Source: CAYJBH01 sp964371365
GTDB lineage: Bacteria > Bacillota > Clostridia > Oscillospirales > Ruminococcaceae
NCBI GenBank assembly: GCA_964371365.1
Contig: CAYJMO010000049.1
Location: 1 to 16,538 of the forward strand
Length of the DNA stretch: 16,538 bases
Direction: 5' to 3'
Within the stretch, counting starts at the first letter, position 1. Every line of letters begins with the position of its first letter. The notes below the pieces were generated by a model, which saw nothing but the letters and a program-made list of their open reading frames with translations, did not search any database and had not been told where the DNA came from. The position numbers were made by a program, and so were the translations under genes. Below are positions 7,021 to 14,101 of the stretch, piece after piece.

Positions 7021-8246
7021 TAGAAGTTCAACCTTTCCTCATGTTGTTTAAGGTGTTTTGCCGTACTTATCAGCAGTAGTGACAGTGCAAACAAAACTAT
7101 ATTGATTATAAACGGAAGACGTGTGTTGTAATCATAAAGCCAACCAAAGATGACACCGAATGGCGCAGACAGCGCAATCATAGCGGAGGTGTACACAGCA
7201 TATATTCGCGAGCTGTTTTGTGCGTCAACATAGAGCACCATCAACTCGTCCTTGCGGGGGGCGATAAAGGAAAATGCGCTCGCCTCTAAAAGGGTGTATA
7301 TTACAAGCGGCATAAGAGAGTTACCGGTGCTAAAGATTAGCACAAGGTGACTTGCTATATATAAGGAAAAGCCGATCAATGCACCTTGCCACATGGTGAG
7401 CTTGTGCATAACATTTTGCAGTTGCAGAACAAACACGAGCATCAAAAGGGTGCGAAGTATCGGGAACAATCCGACCAGCTCCTCTGCGATAGAGAGAGTT
7501 TCGGTTATATACAGCGAGAAGAATGTTGTGGTGGGGATAACACTGATATTAAATAGGCTGATAAATACAACCACAAAAATCATCTGAGGGGATGTGAAAA
7601 CTTTTTTCAATACATCCTTATAACCTAAGAGGAGGGAGAACAGACTGACGTTTTTAGTCTCCTCCAATCTGCGCAGACCGATCTGTGTCTCGTTGCCGAA
7701 GCGGTAGAGCAAAAAGAATTTCATAAACATTGATACGGCGGAAAAAAGATACATGCCGCGAACGACAGGCACAACACCGAAATTTGCAACCAACGCTATG
7801 GAGATCGGTGAGAAAAAGACGGACAACATGCCGCATATCTGGATGATTAAAAAGGCACTGCGCACGTATTTAGGCTGACAGTCCTCTGCAAAAAGGCAGG
7901 TCCAGGACACGTGGGTAACCGCAACAACAGAGTTGACGGCGGCGCCTACCACAAACCACCAAAAATTTTGGGCAAACGCCCAGATAAGACATGGCATACA
8001 CCAGGAGACAAGGTCGGTGAAAAAGGTGGTCTTGCGTCGACCGAACTTGTCGGTAATAATACCGCCGAGAAAGGACAAGAACACCTGCAAAAACATGGAG
8101 ATACCGAGCACAAAACCTATCTGCTCCGTCGACAGTCCGAGCTGGCGCATGTAGATGGATTGAAACGGCATAAAGATGGAATAGGGTATAAACCACAGCG
8201 GTTCGGTCAAGATTGACACCCTGCAGTTCGCATTCAAATTTTTCAT
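7020..8246 (-). CDS. Major facilitator superfamily transporter
   Basis: About 408 residues from the ATG at 8246, with twelve hydrophobic segments expected. The MFS motif A between helices 2 and 3 is present as GGIITDKFGRRK. The substrate is unknown; drug or metabolite efflux is typical for this Clostridial type. The start is uncertain: the frame is open from an ATG at 8330, but that ATG has no SD and lies inside the promoter spacer at 8325-8341, so that promoter cannot yield it. Alternatives are TTG at 8303 (AAGGA 5 bases upstream, almost at the transcript end), AUU at 8282 (GGAGG 4 bases upstream) and ATG at 8246, which gives the usual N-terminus just before the first helix. The last base of its stop is shared with the ligase start. 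Confidence 0.88.
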   Translation of the reverse strand: MKNLNANCRVSILTEPLWFIPYSIFMPFQSIYMRQLGLSTEQIGFVLGISMFLQVFLSFLGGIITDKFGRRKTTFFTDLVSWCMPCLIWAFAQNFWWFVVGAAVNSVVAVTHVSWTCLFAEDCQPKYVRSAFLIIQICGMLSVFFSPISIALVANFGVVPVVRGMYLFSAVSMFMKFFLLYRFGNETQIGLRRLEETKNVSLFSLLLGYKDVLKKVFTSPQMIFVVVFISLFNISVIPTTTFFSLYITETLSIAEELVGLFPILRTLLMLVFVLQLQNVMHKLTMWQGALIGFSLYIASHLVLIFSTGNSLMPLVIYTLLEASAFSFIAPRKDELMVLYVDAQNSSRIYAVYTSAMIALSAPFGVIFGWLYDYNTRLPFIINIVLFALSLLLISTAKHLKQHEERLNF

Positions 8247-8318
8247 CGTCTGCACCAGGACGTGATTTTTTATAAAGTTAATAACCCCTCCGATACCGAG
8301 CAAAAATATCCTTATAAT

Positions 8319-8347
8319 AATATACCACATTTAAAATGGGTTTTCAA
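8319..8347 (-). promoter_or_regulatory. Extended -10 promoter of MFS-ligase-oxidoreductase unit
   Basis: On the minus strand TTGAAA (8347-8342), a 17-base spacer and TATATT (8324-8319), with TGG directly before the -10. Transcription should start near 8312, downstream of the longest open-frame ATG (8330). It lies in the 33-bp gap after the ABC-F stop and in the first codons of the extended MFS frame, so the three downstream genes can be expressed independently of the attenuated ABC-F gene. Confidence 0.65.
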
Positions 8348-8363
8348 GGGAAAAGATTTTTAT

Positions 8364-9851
8364 TCATAGCTCGATATATTTAGTTGCCACTTTTTCGCAA
8401 AACATCTTGTCGTGCTCCACAAAAAGGATGCTCGGAGCGTGTTGAATCAAGAGATTTTCAATCTGCATTCGTGATATGACGTCGATATAATTTAGCGGCT
8501 CATCCCAGACGAGCAGATGCGCCTTTTTGCATAGACTCTGTGCTATCAGCACCTTTTTCTTTTGCCCCTCGCTGAAGTTCTCTATCCTTTTATCAAACTG
8601 CACCCTGTCAAAACCAAGCTTTCGCAGGATAGCCTTGAACAGACTTTCGTCGATATCCTGCGTCGTCGCGAGGTCACGCAGGTCGCCGATGAGGTGGGAT
8701 GTGTCCTGCGATACATAGGATATTTTAAGCCGCTCGCTCACCGTGACATCGCCGGTATGGGGTACTTCCTCGCCGCAGATCAACTTTATTATGCTGGTTT
8801 TGCCACTTCCGTTTTTACCGCCAAGTGACACGCGCTCCCCTCTTTTCAGTGTGAATGTCACCTGCTCACAGACGGTTTTATCGCCGTATTTTATCGTTAT
8901 ACCACTCAATGCGACAAGCTGTTCGGTGTGAAAATTTTGTTGCACCAACCGCAAATTTTCCGAACTCTCGAGGTCTTTGAGCAACGTCGATTTTTCCTCA
9001 ATCGCATCCTCCTGTCGTTTTTGAAGAGCCTTGGCACGTTTCATCAGCTTTTTTGATTTAGCACCCTCGTAGACACGTCTGCCGGTGTTTTTCTCCACCA
9101 CGTTTGGGTCAAAACCGATTTTGCGATCCTCGGCGACATTTGCCCACTGAGTTTTCTTTCCTGCTGTTTGTTTTAGCCGCTTTATCTCCTTTTTTAGCTT
9201 TTCATTTTCGGCAAGCTCAAAGCTGTCACGACGCTCCTTGTTGAGGTGGTAGGAAGAAAAATTCCCCTGCTCAATCTCGATGCTCGCCCTGTTGATGGAA
9301 AGGATATGGTCGATACATCCGTCCAGAAAATGACGGTCGTGCGAGACCAGAATAAAGCCGGATTTGCCCTTAAGGTACTCGCTGACCACCTCCCTGCCGT
9401 GCCGGTCGAGATGGTTGGTCGGCTCGTCTATTAACAAAAAGCAATCCTCCTTTAAAAACAGTGCCGCGAGCATGACCTTTGTCCTCTCCCCACCCGAAAG
9501 GGTGTCAAAGGGACGATAGAGCACCTCCTGTGGGACCTTAAGTAACGACAGCTCCCGCATCAGTTCCCACTCCATAAACTCGAGTGTTACCGTGTGGATT
9601 ACATCTATTGTGTCAATCGTTTTATCCGGAATATCAAACGGGAAATACTCAAACATACATCCGGCGGTTATCTGGCCGGAGTATTCGTATTTTTTAAGAA
9701 GTAGGTTTAAAAAGGTGGTTTTCCCCCTACCGTTGCGCCCGACAAAACCGAGCTTCCAGTCGGTGTCTATCACAAATCCGGTGCCCTCAAAGATATTGTC
9801 ATAACTGCCGGGGTATGCAAAGGTGAGATTTTTGACGGTAATGGTTGACAT
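8364..9851 (-). CDS. Lsa-type ABC-F ribosome-protection ATPase
   Basis: 495 residues with two ABC ATPase domains and no membrane segments, the layout of ABC-F translation factors. With residue 1 at the chosen start: Walker A1 GRNGRGKTT (38-46), signature LSGGE (118-122), Walker B DEPTNHLD (142-149), a charged helical linker at about 205-305 (the tRNA/peptidyl-transferase-reaching arm), Walker A2 GKNGSGKTS (345-353), second signature FSEGQ (426-430) and DEPLNYID (450-457). The size and the degenerate second half (SEGQ, EPLNYID) match the Lsa/Vml/CplR group, known to protect ribosomes from pleuromutilins, lincosamides and streptogramin A. Antibiotic range is not predictable by eye. The ATG at 9851 is chosen because GGAG lies 6 bases before it; an in-frame ATG at 9863 has no SD. 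Its leader looks attenuated. Confidence 0.9.
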   Translation of the reverse strand: MSTITVKNLTFAYPGSYDNIFEGTGFVIDTDWKLGFVGRNGRGKTTFLNLLLKKYEYSGQITAGCMFEYFPFDIPDKTIDTIDVIHTVTLEFMEWELMRELSLLKVPQEVLYRPFDTLSGGERTKVMLAALFLKEDCFLLIDEPTNHLDRHGREVVSEYLKGKSGFILVSHDRHFLDGCIDHILSINRASIEIEQGNFSSYHLNKERRDSFELAENEKLKKEIKRLKQTAGKKTQWANVAEDRKIGFDPNVVEKNTGRRVYEGAKSKKLMKRAKALQKRQEDAIEEKSTLLKDLESSENLRLVQQNFHTEQLVALSGITIKYGDKTVCEQVTFTLKRGERVSLGGKNGSGKTSIIKLICGEEVPHTGDVTVSERLKISYVSQDTSHLIGDLRDLATTQDIDESLFKAILRKLGFDRVQFDKRIENFSEGQKKKVLIAQSLCKKAHLLVWDEPLNYIDVISRMQIENLLIQHAPSILFVEHDKMFCEKVATKYIEL

Positions 9852-9878
9852 GTTGATCTCCATTATAAGTATGACTAT

Positions 9879-9915
9879 AAAAACGGTCGCGAAGAGATAA
9901 TTCTCGCAACCGTTT
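9879..9915 (-). terminator. Leader terminator 2, directly before the ABC-F gene
   Basis: AAACGGTTGCGA (9915-9904) pairs with TCGCGACCGTTT (9892-9881): 12 bp with one G-U pair and an 11-base loop. The transcript continues through the U-rich UUUUUAUA. It ends about 28 bases before the ABC-F start codon and just before its SD, the usual position of a regulated terminator. A T-tract follows only on the minus strand. Confidence 0.75.
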
Positions 9916-9973
9916 CATGGTCTTATATGACGAACCACACCTACTGATTGTAAAAATAACCTCTCGCACACGC

Positions 9974-10000
9974 AAAAAAAGCCACGTCGTGTCGACGCTT
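9974..10000 (-). terminator. Leader terminator 1, just after the upstream ORF
   Basis: AAG-CGTCG pairs with CGACG-(TGG bulge)-CTT around an ACA loop, followed by a run of seven T on the minus strand, partly used in the stem. The hairpin starts 20 bases after the stop codon of the six-residue upstream ORF, close enough for a ribosome at the end of that ORF to influence it. Confidence 0.6.
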
Positions 10001-10020
10001 AACATTTTTATTGCATGATT

Positions 10021-10041
10021 TTAGCGGGAGGCGATTCTCAT
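10021..10041 (-). CDS. Leader peptide MRIASR upstream of the ABC-F gene
   Basis: ATG AGA ATC GCC TCC CGC TAA encodes six residues, MRIASR. AAGGG lies 8 bases before the ATG (10054-10050) and the promoter start is about 20 bases upstream, so it is the first translatable ORF of the transcript. Very short upstream ORFs whose translation is slowed by the antibiotic are known to control ABC-F resistance genes of this group. ACATTT, spanning the SD-ATG gap (10047-10042), can pair with AAATGT (10007-10002), enclosing the ORF in a fold that translation would open. Coding status is inferred from the SD and position; it is too short for statistics. Confidence 0.55.
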   Translation of the reverse strand: MRIASR

Positions 10042-10066
10042 AAATGTGACCCTTGTGTTTTTCTAT

Positions 10067-10095
10067 AATATAGCATATATTATTTTGCATGTCAA
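10067..10095 (-). promoter_or_regulatory. Promoter of the ABC-F leader
   Basis: On the minus strand a perfect TTGACA (10095-10090), a 17-base spacer and TATATT (10072-10067), with TGC before the -10 giving an extended -10. The expected start is near 10060, which makes a leader of about 210 bases before the ABC-F ATG. The 10-bp space between the -35 and the htpG 3' hairpin shows a compact, separate transcription unit. Confidence 0.8.
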
Positions 10096-10102
10096 TACAG
10101 CG

Positions 10103-10137
10103 ACACCGCCATCAAACATAATGATTGACGGCGGTGT
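10103..10137 (-). terminator. 3' hairpin of htpG
   Basis: ACACCGCCGTCAA and TTGATGGCGGTGT form a 13-bp stem on the minus-strand RNA (one G-U pair) around a 9-base loop, starting 5 bases after the htpG stop codon. The stem is very stable, but the following bases (CGCTGTATT) are not U-rich, so termination may be incomplete or the hairpin may mark an RNA end. Some htpG transcripts could therefore enter the ABC-F leader. Confidence 0.5.
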
Positions 10138-10142
10138 ATTAT

Positions 10143-12032
10143 TTAGGACAACAGCGCGGTTATATCGTTCGCAAATTCCACCGGATCTTCCACCGGCAGT
10201 CCCTCGATGATTAACGCCTGATTAAATAGTACCTTTGCATAGCGCTCAAAACGCTCTTTATCCTCGTCGAGCAGTGCCGAAAGTTTGGCAAAGGCGGCGT
10301 GGTCGGGGTTTAACTCCAACACCTTTTGCGCCTTGGGTGCCTCCTGACCCGGCATCTGTGCGAGCACCTTTTCCATCTCTATCGAGAGTGCTCCCTCGCT
10401 GGATAGGCAGACCGGATGGCTCTTTAGGCGGTCGGTGGTGGTTACCTTTGATACCTTGTCGCCGATAGCCTCTTTCATTGCACCGAGGAGTTGCTCGTAC
10501 TGTTTTTGAGCCTCCTCGCCCTCTTTTTTCTCCTCCTCACCGGGGAGTTTAAGATCGCCGGAGGATATATTTTTGAACTGTTTTTCGGAATACTCGCGCA
10601 TCGCCTGCAGTGCGAACTCGTCCACGTCGTCCACGAGATACAGCATCTCCACACCGGCATCGCGCAGACGTTCCGTTTGCGGCAGCTTGTCTATCTGCTC
10701 CACGCTGCTGCCGGAGGCAAAATAGATGAACTCCTGTCCCTCGCTCATGCGCTCGGCATACTCCGCAAGGGTAACCTGCTTTTTCTCGGTGGAGGAGTAG
10801 AAGAGCAGAAGGTCTTGCAACAACTCTTTGTTCATGCCAAAGTCGGAATAAACACCGAATTTGAGCTGTTTTCCGAACGAGGTAAAGAACTTTTCATACC
10901 CCTCACGGTCTGCCTTTTGCAACGACAACAACTCCGATTTTATCTTTTTGGAGAGCCATTTTTCAATGACCTTGAGCTGTCGATCCTGCTGTAACATCTC
11001 GCGTGAGATGTTGAGCGAGAGATCCTCACTGTCGATAAGTCCGCGCATGAACGCGAAATATTCCGGCAACAGATCAGAGCATTTCTCCATTATCATCACG
11101 CCCTTGGCATAGAGTGCAAGACCCTTTTCAAAATCCTTGGTATAAAAATCATAGGACGGCTCGCTCGGCACAAACAATAGGGCGGTAAAGCTGACCGCGC
11201 CGTCACCCACGCCGTGGATAACACGAAGTGGCTCGTCAAAACCGAAGCGACGATCGGTATAAAAACCGTTGTACTCCTCCTTGGTTATCTCACTTTTGGG
11301 TTTTTTCCAGAGCGGAATCATGCTGTTGAGCGTCTCGTCAACGAGCTTTGTCTCGGTCACCGCGTCCTTTTCCGCGTCGCCCGGCTCGATTACGTCGGTC
11401 TTCTCTACCTCCATTATAATGGGGTAGCGAATATAGTCGGAGTATTTTTTGACGAGTGAGCGCAGGCGGTACTGCTCAAGATAGTCGCTGTAACGCTCCT
11501 CCTCGCTGTCCGGCAAAAGTTTCAGGATAACATCGGTGCCTGCGGAGTCCTTTTCACAGGGCTTGATGGTATATCCGTCCGCACCGGAAGATTGCCAGCT
11601 GAACGCCTCACTCGCGCCGAGCAGACGGCTGTTGACCGTGATCTCGGCCGAGACCATGAACGCCGAATAAAAGCCGACGCCGAACTGACCGATAAGGTCC
11701 ACATCGTCCTTTTTGTCCATCTCCTTTTGGAATGCGAGGGTGCCGGAGGCGGCAATAACACCGAGATTCTTCTCCATGTCCTCGGCGGAAAGTCCCATAC
11801 CGTTGTCGCTGATGGTTAAGGTACCTGCCTCTTTATCGGCGGTTATACGGATGTTGTAGTCATTTTTGGACACACCTTTGCCGTCCGACAGCTCGGTGTA
11901 GTACGCCTTGTCGATGGCGTCGGAGGCGTTGCTGATAAGCTCACGCAGAAAAATCTCCTTGTGGGTGTAGATGGAGTGAATCATCATGTCGAGCAGTCGT
12001 TTGCTCTCTGCCTTAAACTGTTTTTTTGCCAT
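10143..12032 (-). CDS. htpG: Molecular chaperone HtpG (bacterial Hsp90)
   Basis: 629 residues, normal HtpG length. Cytoplasmic ATP-dependent dimeric chaperone. The N-terminal GHKL ATPase domain shows ELISNASDA (31-39; Glu31 catalytic, Asn35 for Mg2+), ISDNGMG (74-80) and the lid glycine motif GQFGVGFYSAF; the middle domain shows SLNISREMLQ and the C-terminal dimerisation region ends at NDITALLS. AAAGGA lies about 11 bases before the ATG. It is monocistronic, flanked by its own CIRCE-controlled promoter and a 3' hairpin. Repression by HrcA and induction on heat shock are implied. In B. subtilis htpG is not CIRCE-controlled, so this wiring differs from that model. No dnaK/groE gene is adjacent. 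Confidence 0.98.
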   Translation of the reverse strand: MAKKQFKAESKRLLDMMIHSIYTHKEIFLRELISNASDAIDKAYYTELSDGKGVSKNDYNIRITADKEAGTLTISDNGMGLSAEDMEKNLGVIAASGTLAFQKEMDKKDDVDLIGQFGVGFYSAFMVSAEITVNSRLLGASEAFSWQSSGADGYTIKPCEKDSAGTDVILKLLPDSEEERYSDYLEQYRLRSLVKKYSDYIRYPIIMEVEKTDVIEPGDAEKDAVTETKLVDETLNSMIPLWKKPKSEITKEEYNGFYTDRRFGFDEPLRVIHGVGDGAVSFTALLFVPSEPSYDFYTKDFEKGLALYAKGVMIMEKCSDLLPEYFAFMRGLIDSEDLSLNISREMLQQDRQLKVIEKWLSKKIKSELLSLQKADREGYEKFFTSFGKQLKFGVYSDFGMNKELLQDLLLFYSSTEKKQVTLAEYAERMSEGQEFIYFASGSSVEQIDKLPQTERLRDAGVEMLYLVDDVDEFALQAMREYSEKQFKNISSGDLKLPGEEEKKEGEEAQKQYEQLLGAMKEAIGDKVSKVTTTDRLKSHPVCLSSEGALSIEMEKVLAQMPGQEAPKAQKVLELNPDHAAFAKLSALLDEDKERFERYAKVLFNQALIIEGLPVEDPVEFANDITALLS

Positions 12033-12082
12033 ACTTCAATCATTCCTTTCATAAACTAAGATTTTCAGCATTATATAAATTT

Positions 12083-12109
12083 TTAGCACTCTTGCACTTC
12101 GAGTGCTAA
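12083..12109 (-). promoter_or_regulatory. CIRCE operator (HrcA binding site)
   Basis: TTAGCACTC, nine bases, GAGTGCTAA: an exact match to the CIRCE consensus. It lies 4 bases after the -10 of the htpG promoter and covers the expected transcription start, the standard position for HrcA repression. The spacer itself holds an additional GCACT that can pair with AGTGC, a small overlapping palindrome. Confidence 0.95.
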
Positions 12110-12113
12110 AAAC

Positions 12114-12141
12114 AGTATAACACAGACTACACAAATGTCAA
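12114..12141 (-). promoter_or_regulatory. Sigma-A promoter of htpG
   Basis: On the minus strand a perfect TTGACA (12141-12136), a 16-base spacer and TATACT (12119-12114). The start is expected near 12107, within CIRCE. It is back to back with the TetR promoter about 45 bp away on the other strand. Confidence 0.8.
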
Positions 12142-12182
12142 TACTTTACCTAAAATTTTCTTAAAAAAAATGGGGTGCGGTA

Positions 12183-12211
12183 TTGCAAATATATGATTTT
12201 TATGTTAAACT
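12183..12211 (+). promoter_or_regulatory. Possible extended -10 promoter of the TetR gene
   Basis: TTGCAA (12183-12188), a 17-base spacer and TAAACT (12206-12211), with TGT before the -10. Both hexamers match 4 of 6 positions. The expected start is near 12218, at the edge of the inverted repeat at 12220-12244. Confidence 0.5.
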
Positions 12212-12219
12212 GAAATAAA

Positions 12220-12244
12220 TTGACCGGGGTGGACACCTTGTCAA
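12220..12244. promoter_or_regulatory. Candidate TetR operator
   Basis: TTGAC and GTCAA flank 15 bases that contain GGTG-GA-CACC, giving two nested imperfect palindromes. The site lies at the predicted +1 of the TetR promoter, so binding by the encoded repressor would give autoregulation. The link to this TetR protein is inferred from position only. Confidence 0.5.
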
Positions 12245-12270
12245 AATAAGATTTAGGAAGAGGTAATACC

Positions 12271-12858
12271 ATCAACCAGAAGTTTTTCGATACTAACGTT
12301 GCAAAGCAGGACAAGATAATTTCTGCCGCCATTAAGGAGTTTGCCCTATATGGCTATGACAACGCGAGCACAAACAGGATTGTCGCCGAGGCAGGCATAT
12401 CAAAGGGGATACTGTTCCACTATTTCGGTAACAAGCAAAACCTATTTGATTTCATTGCGGAGTACTGCGCGCTTATCCTCGTCGGCGACTATTACGATAA
12501 ACTTAACAGGGGCGAGAGCGACTTTTTTGCTCTGCTAAGCGAGATGTTAGAGCTCAGATTTCGTCTGAGTGACGTTTATCCGCACGTCTTTTTGTTCTAT
12601 GACAGGATGCGCGAGGATGGCGGTGAACAGGCTACGGAATTTTTGGCAGGTTTTAAGGACTATACATATGCCGAACTCTTTAAACGATGCGACCGCTATC
12701 TATTTAATAGCGTCTCGGAATTTGATAGGATATTGCTGTACACCGAATGGGTGGTTAACGGCTTTATAAAAAGTTGTGACGGCATGAGCGAGGAGAAAAA
12801 GAGCGCCGAGTGTGCCGCCTTCATATCAAGCTATCGCAAAATTCTCAGCAAAAAATAA
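12271..12858 (+). CDS. TetR/AcrR-family transcriptional regulator with apparent AUC start
   Basis: 195 residues if the start is ATC at 12271. The N-terminal DNA-binding domain is intact: helices over about residues 12-28, then the HTH NRIVAEAGISKGILFHYF (35-52) and GNKQNLFDF. The C-terminal ligand domain is unrecognised. No ATG, GTG or TTG exists in frame between the upstream in-frame stop (12247) and the ATG at 12544, which would remove the whole HTH. AGAGG lies 7 bases before ATC, and the sequence that follows (NQKFFD) is the usual N-terminus of this TetR type after its Met, so ATC sits exactly where the start codon belongs. Either AUC initiates weakly or an ATG has mutated. It probably controls itself and the following OFA transporter. 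Confidence 0.8.
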   Translation: MNQKFFDTNVAKQDKIISAAIKEFALYGYDNASTNRIVAEAGISKGILFHYFGNKQNLFDFIAEYCALILVGDYYDKLNRGESDFFALLSEMLELRFRLSDVYPHVFLFYDRMREDGGEQATEFLAGFKDYTYAELFKRCDRYLFNSVSEFDRILLYTEWVVNGFIKSCDGMSEEKKSAECAAFISSYRKILSKK

Positions 12859-12873
12859 TAGGATGCAAATGTT

Positions 12874-12914
12874 GTCGCAGGACGGCGTTTATTCGCCTAC
12901 TTGCGACTTTTTTT
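12874..12914 (+). terminator. Terminator between TetR and the OFA transporter
   Basis: GTCGCA (12874-12879) and TGCGAC (12902-12907) form the outer stem, GGCG and CGCC the inner stem, with a 4/4 internal loop, followed by seven T (12908-12914). It begins 15 bases after the TetR stop and ends only 20 bases before the transporter ATG, with no promoter recognisable after it. It may be a partial terminator or an attenuator rather than a simple end of transcript. Confidence 0.7.
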
Positions 12915-12934
12915 ATTAACAGGAGATGAAAAGT

Positions 12935-14101
12935 ATGACAGAGAAAAACAGAAACGTGGTATTAATTTTTGGCTCGATAATGCAGTTATTTCTCGGCATT
13001 ATCTACATTTGGAGTATCTTTGTAATGCCGGTGAGCGAATATTTCGCCCTTGATGCCGCCGACGTTAAGCTAACTTCGTCCTTTATGCTCTCCTTTTTTG
13101 TGGTGGGAATCCTATTTGGCGGCAGAGTACAGGTCAAGATAACCACACAAAAAACGGTGCTAATCGGTGGGGTTTTACTTGCGATCGCCATGTTTGCAAC
13201 CGCGTTTTTGCCGACAAACCTCGGCATACTTATCTATTTTACCTACGGCATACTCGGCGGTTTTGGCGTCGGCATGGGATATAATGCGGTCATCAGCACT
13301 GCACAGCGCAACTTCCCCGACAAACGCGGTCTTGCAACCGGTATTTCGGTCTGCACATTCGGCTTTTCTACCGTCATATTTGCACCACTTGTCGAACAAC
13401 TTGTGGGCATGGTCGGACTGCAAAACACATTTTTGATACTGGGTGCAATCTTCCTCGTGGCGACTCTTGCCTGTTTTTCCTTTATCACCATGCCTAAAGA
13501 GGGTGCGGCAGCAGGGGCGGCGAGCGCGTCGGAGCACGACCTCACTACCGGTGAAATGCTCAAAAAACCTGTCTTTTATTTTATCACCGTCGCCATGATG
13601 TTTGGCATTGCAGTGTATTTTATCCTCAACCCCTCCTTTAAATCGCTGTCGTTGGAGCGTGGTCTCACCGACGGCATGGCAACCGTAATGATAATGCTAA
13701 CCGGCGTGAGCAACGCACTCGGTCGGCTGTTCTTCCCACTGCTTTCCGACAGGATAGGTCGCAGTCTCACCGCCATTGTTGAGTTAGTTCTCACCACCAT
13801 CGGCGCGTTTTTGCTGATATTTGCCCAAAGTTATCTGTTGATGGCGGTCATTATTGTGATAACCTTTTGTTACGGTGGTATCTCCGGCACCTTTCCACTC
13901 ATCACCGGCAAGCTGTTCGGGCTTAAAAACATCGGCTCCAACTACGGTTGTGTGATGGTCGGTTTTTCGCTCGCGGCACTGTTTTTCCCCATGATTCTCA
14001 GCCCGATAACCAACCAACTTGTCCTCTTTGGCACGCTCGGCGTGGTGGCACTGGTGGGTGTTATTCTTCTTCTGCCGGTACTCAAAAAAGAAAAATCATA
14101 G
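12935..14101 (+). CDS. OFA-family MFS transporter (oxalate/formate antiporter type)
   Basis: 388-residue, twelve-helix inner-membrane carrier. OFA-type blocks are clear in the N-terminal half: IMQLFLGIIYIWSIF in helix 1, then GFGVGMGYNAVISTAQ and PDKRGLATGISV before helix 5. The second half carries a motif-A-like GRLFFPLLSDRIGRS. The family exchanges small carboxylates such as oxalate and formate, but many members have unknown substrates, so none is assigned. The ATG at 12935 is chosen over the in-frame ATG at 12926 because AGGAG lies 9 bases before it and directly abuts the earlier one. It follows the TetR gene and an intervening terminator-like hairpin, so its expression probably depends on read-through or on the TetR promoter. 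No dedicated terminator follows. Confidence 0.88.
   Translation: MTEKNRNVVLIFGSIMQLFLGIIYIWSIFVMPVSEYFALDAADVKLTSSFMLSFFVVGILFGGRVQVKITTQKTVLIGGVLLAIAMFATAFLPTNLGILIYFTYGILGGFGVGMGYNAVISTAQRNFPDKRGLATGISVCTFGFSTVIFAPLVEQLVGMVGLQNTFLILGAIFLVATLACFSFITMPKEGAAAGAASASEHDLTTGEMLKKPVFYFITVAMMFGIAVYFILNPSFKSLSLERGLTDGMATVMIMLTGVSNALGRLFFPLLSDRIGRSLTAIVELVLTTIGAFLLIFAQSYLLMAVIIVITFCYGGISGTFPLITGKLFGLKNIGSNYGCVMVGFSLAALFFPMILSPITNQLVLFGTLGVVALVGVILLLPVLKKEKS

Noticed and set aside
9799..10005. 68-codon minus-strand frame overlapping the ABC-F leader
   Set aside because: It has no SD, runs through both terminator hairpins, overlaps the ABC-F start in another frame and has no recognisable protein features.
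10491..10994. 167-codon plus-strand frame opposite htpG
   Set aside because: It lies wholly within the conserved htpG coding region and has leucine-rich shadow composition.
12544..12858. A separate 104-residue protein starting at ATG 12544
   Set aside because: The frame is the C-terminal half of the TetR-family gene; the HTH upstream is in the same uninterrupted frame.
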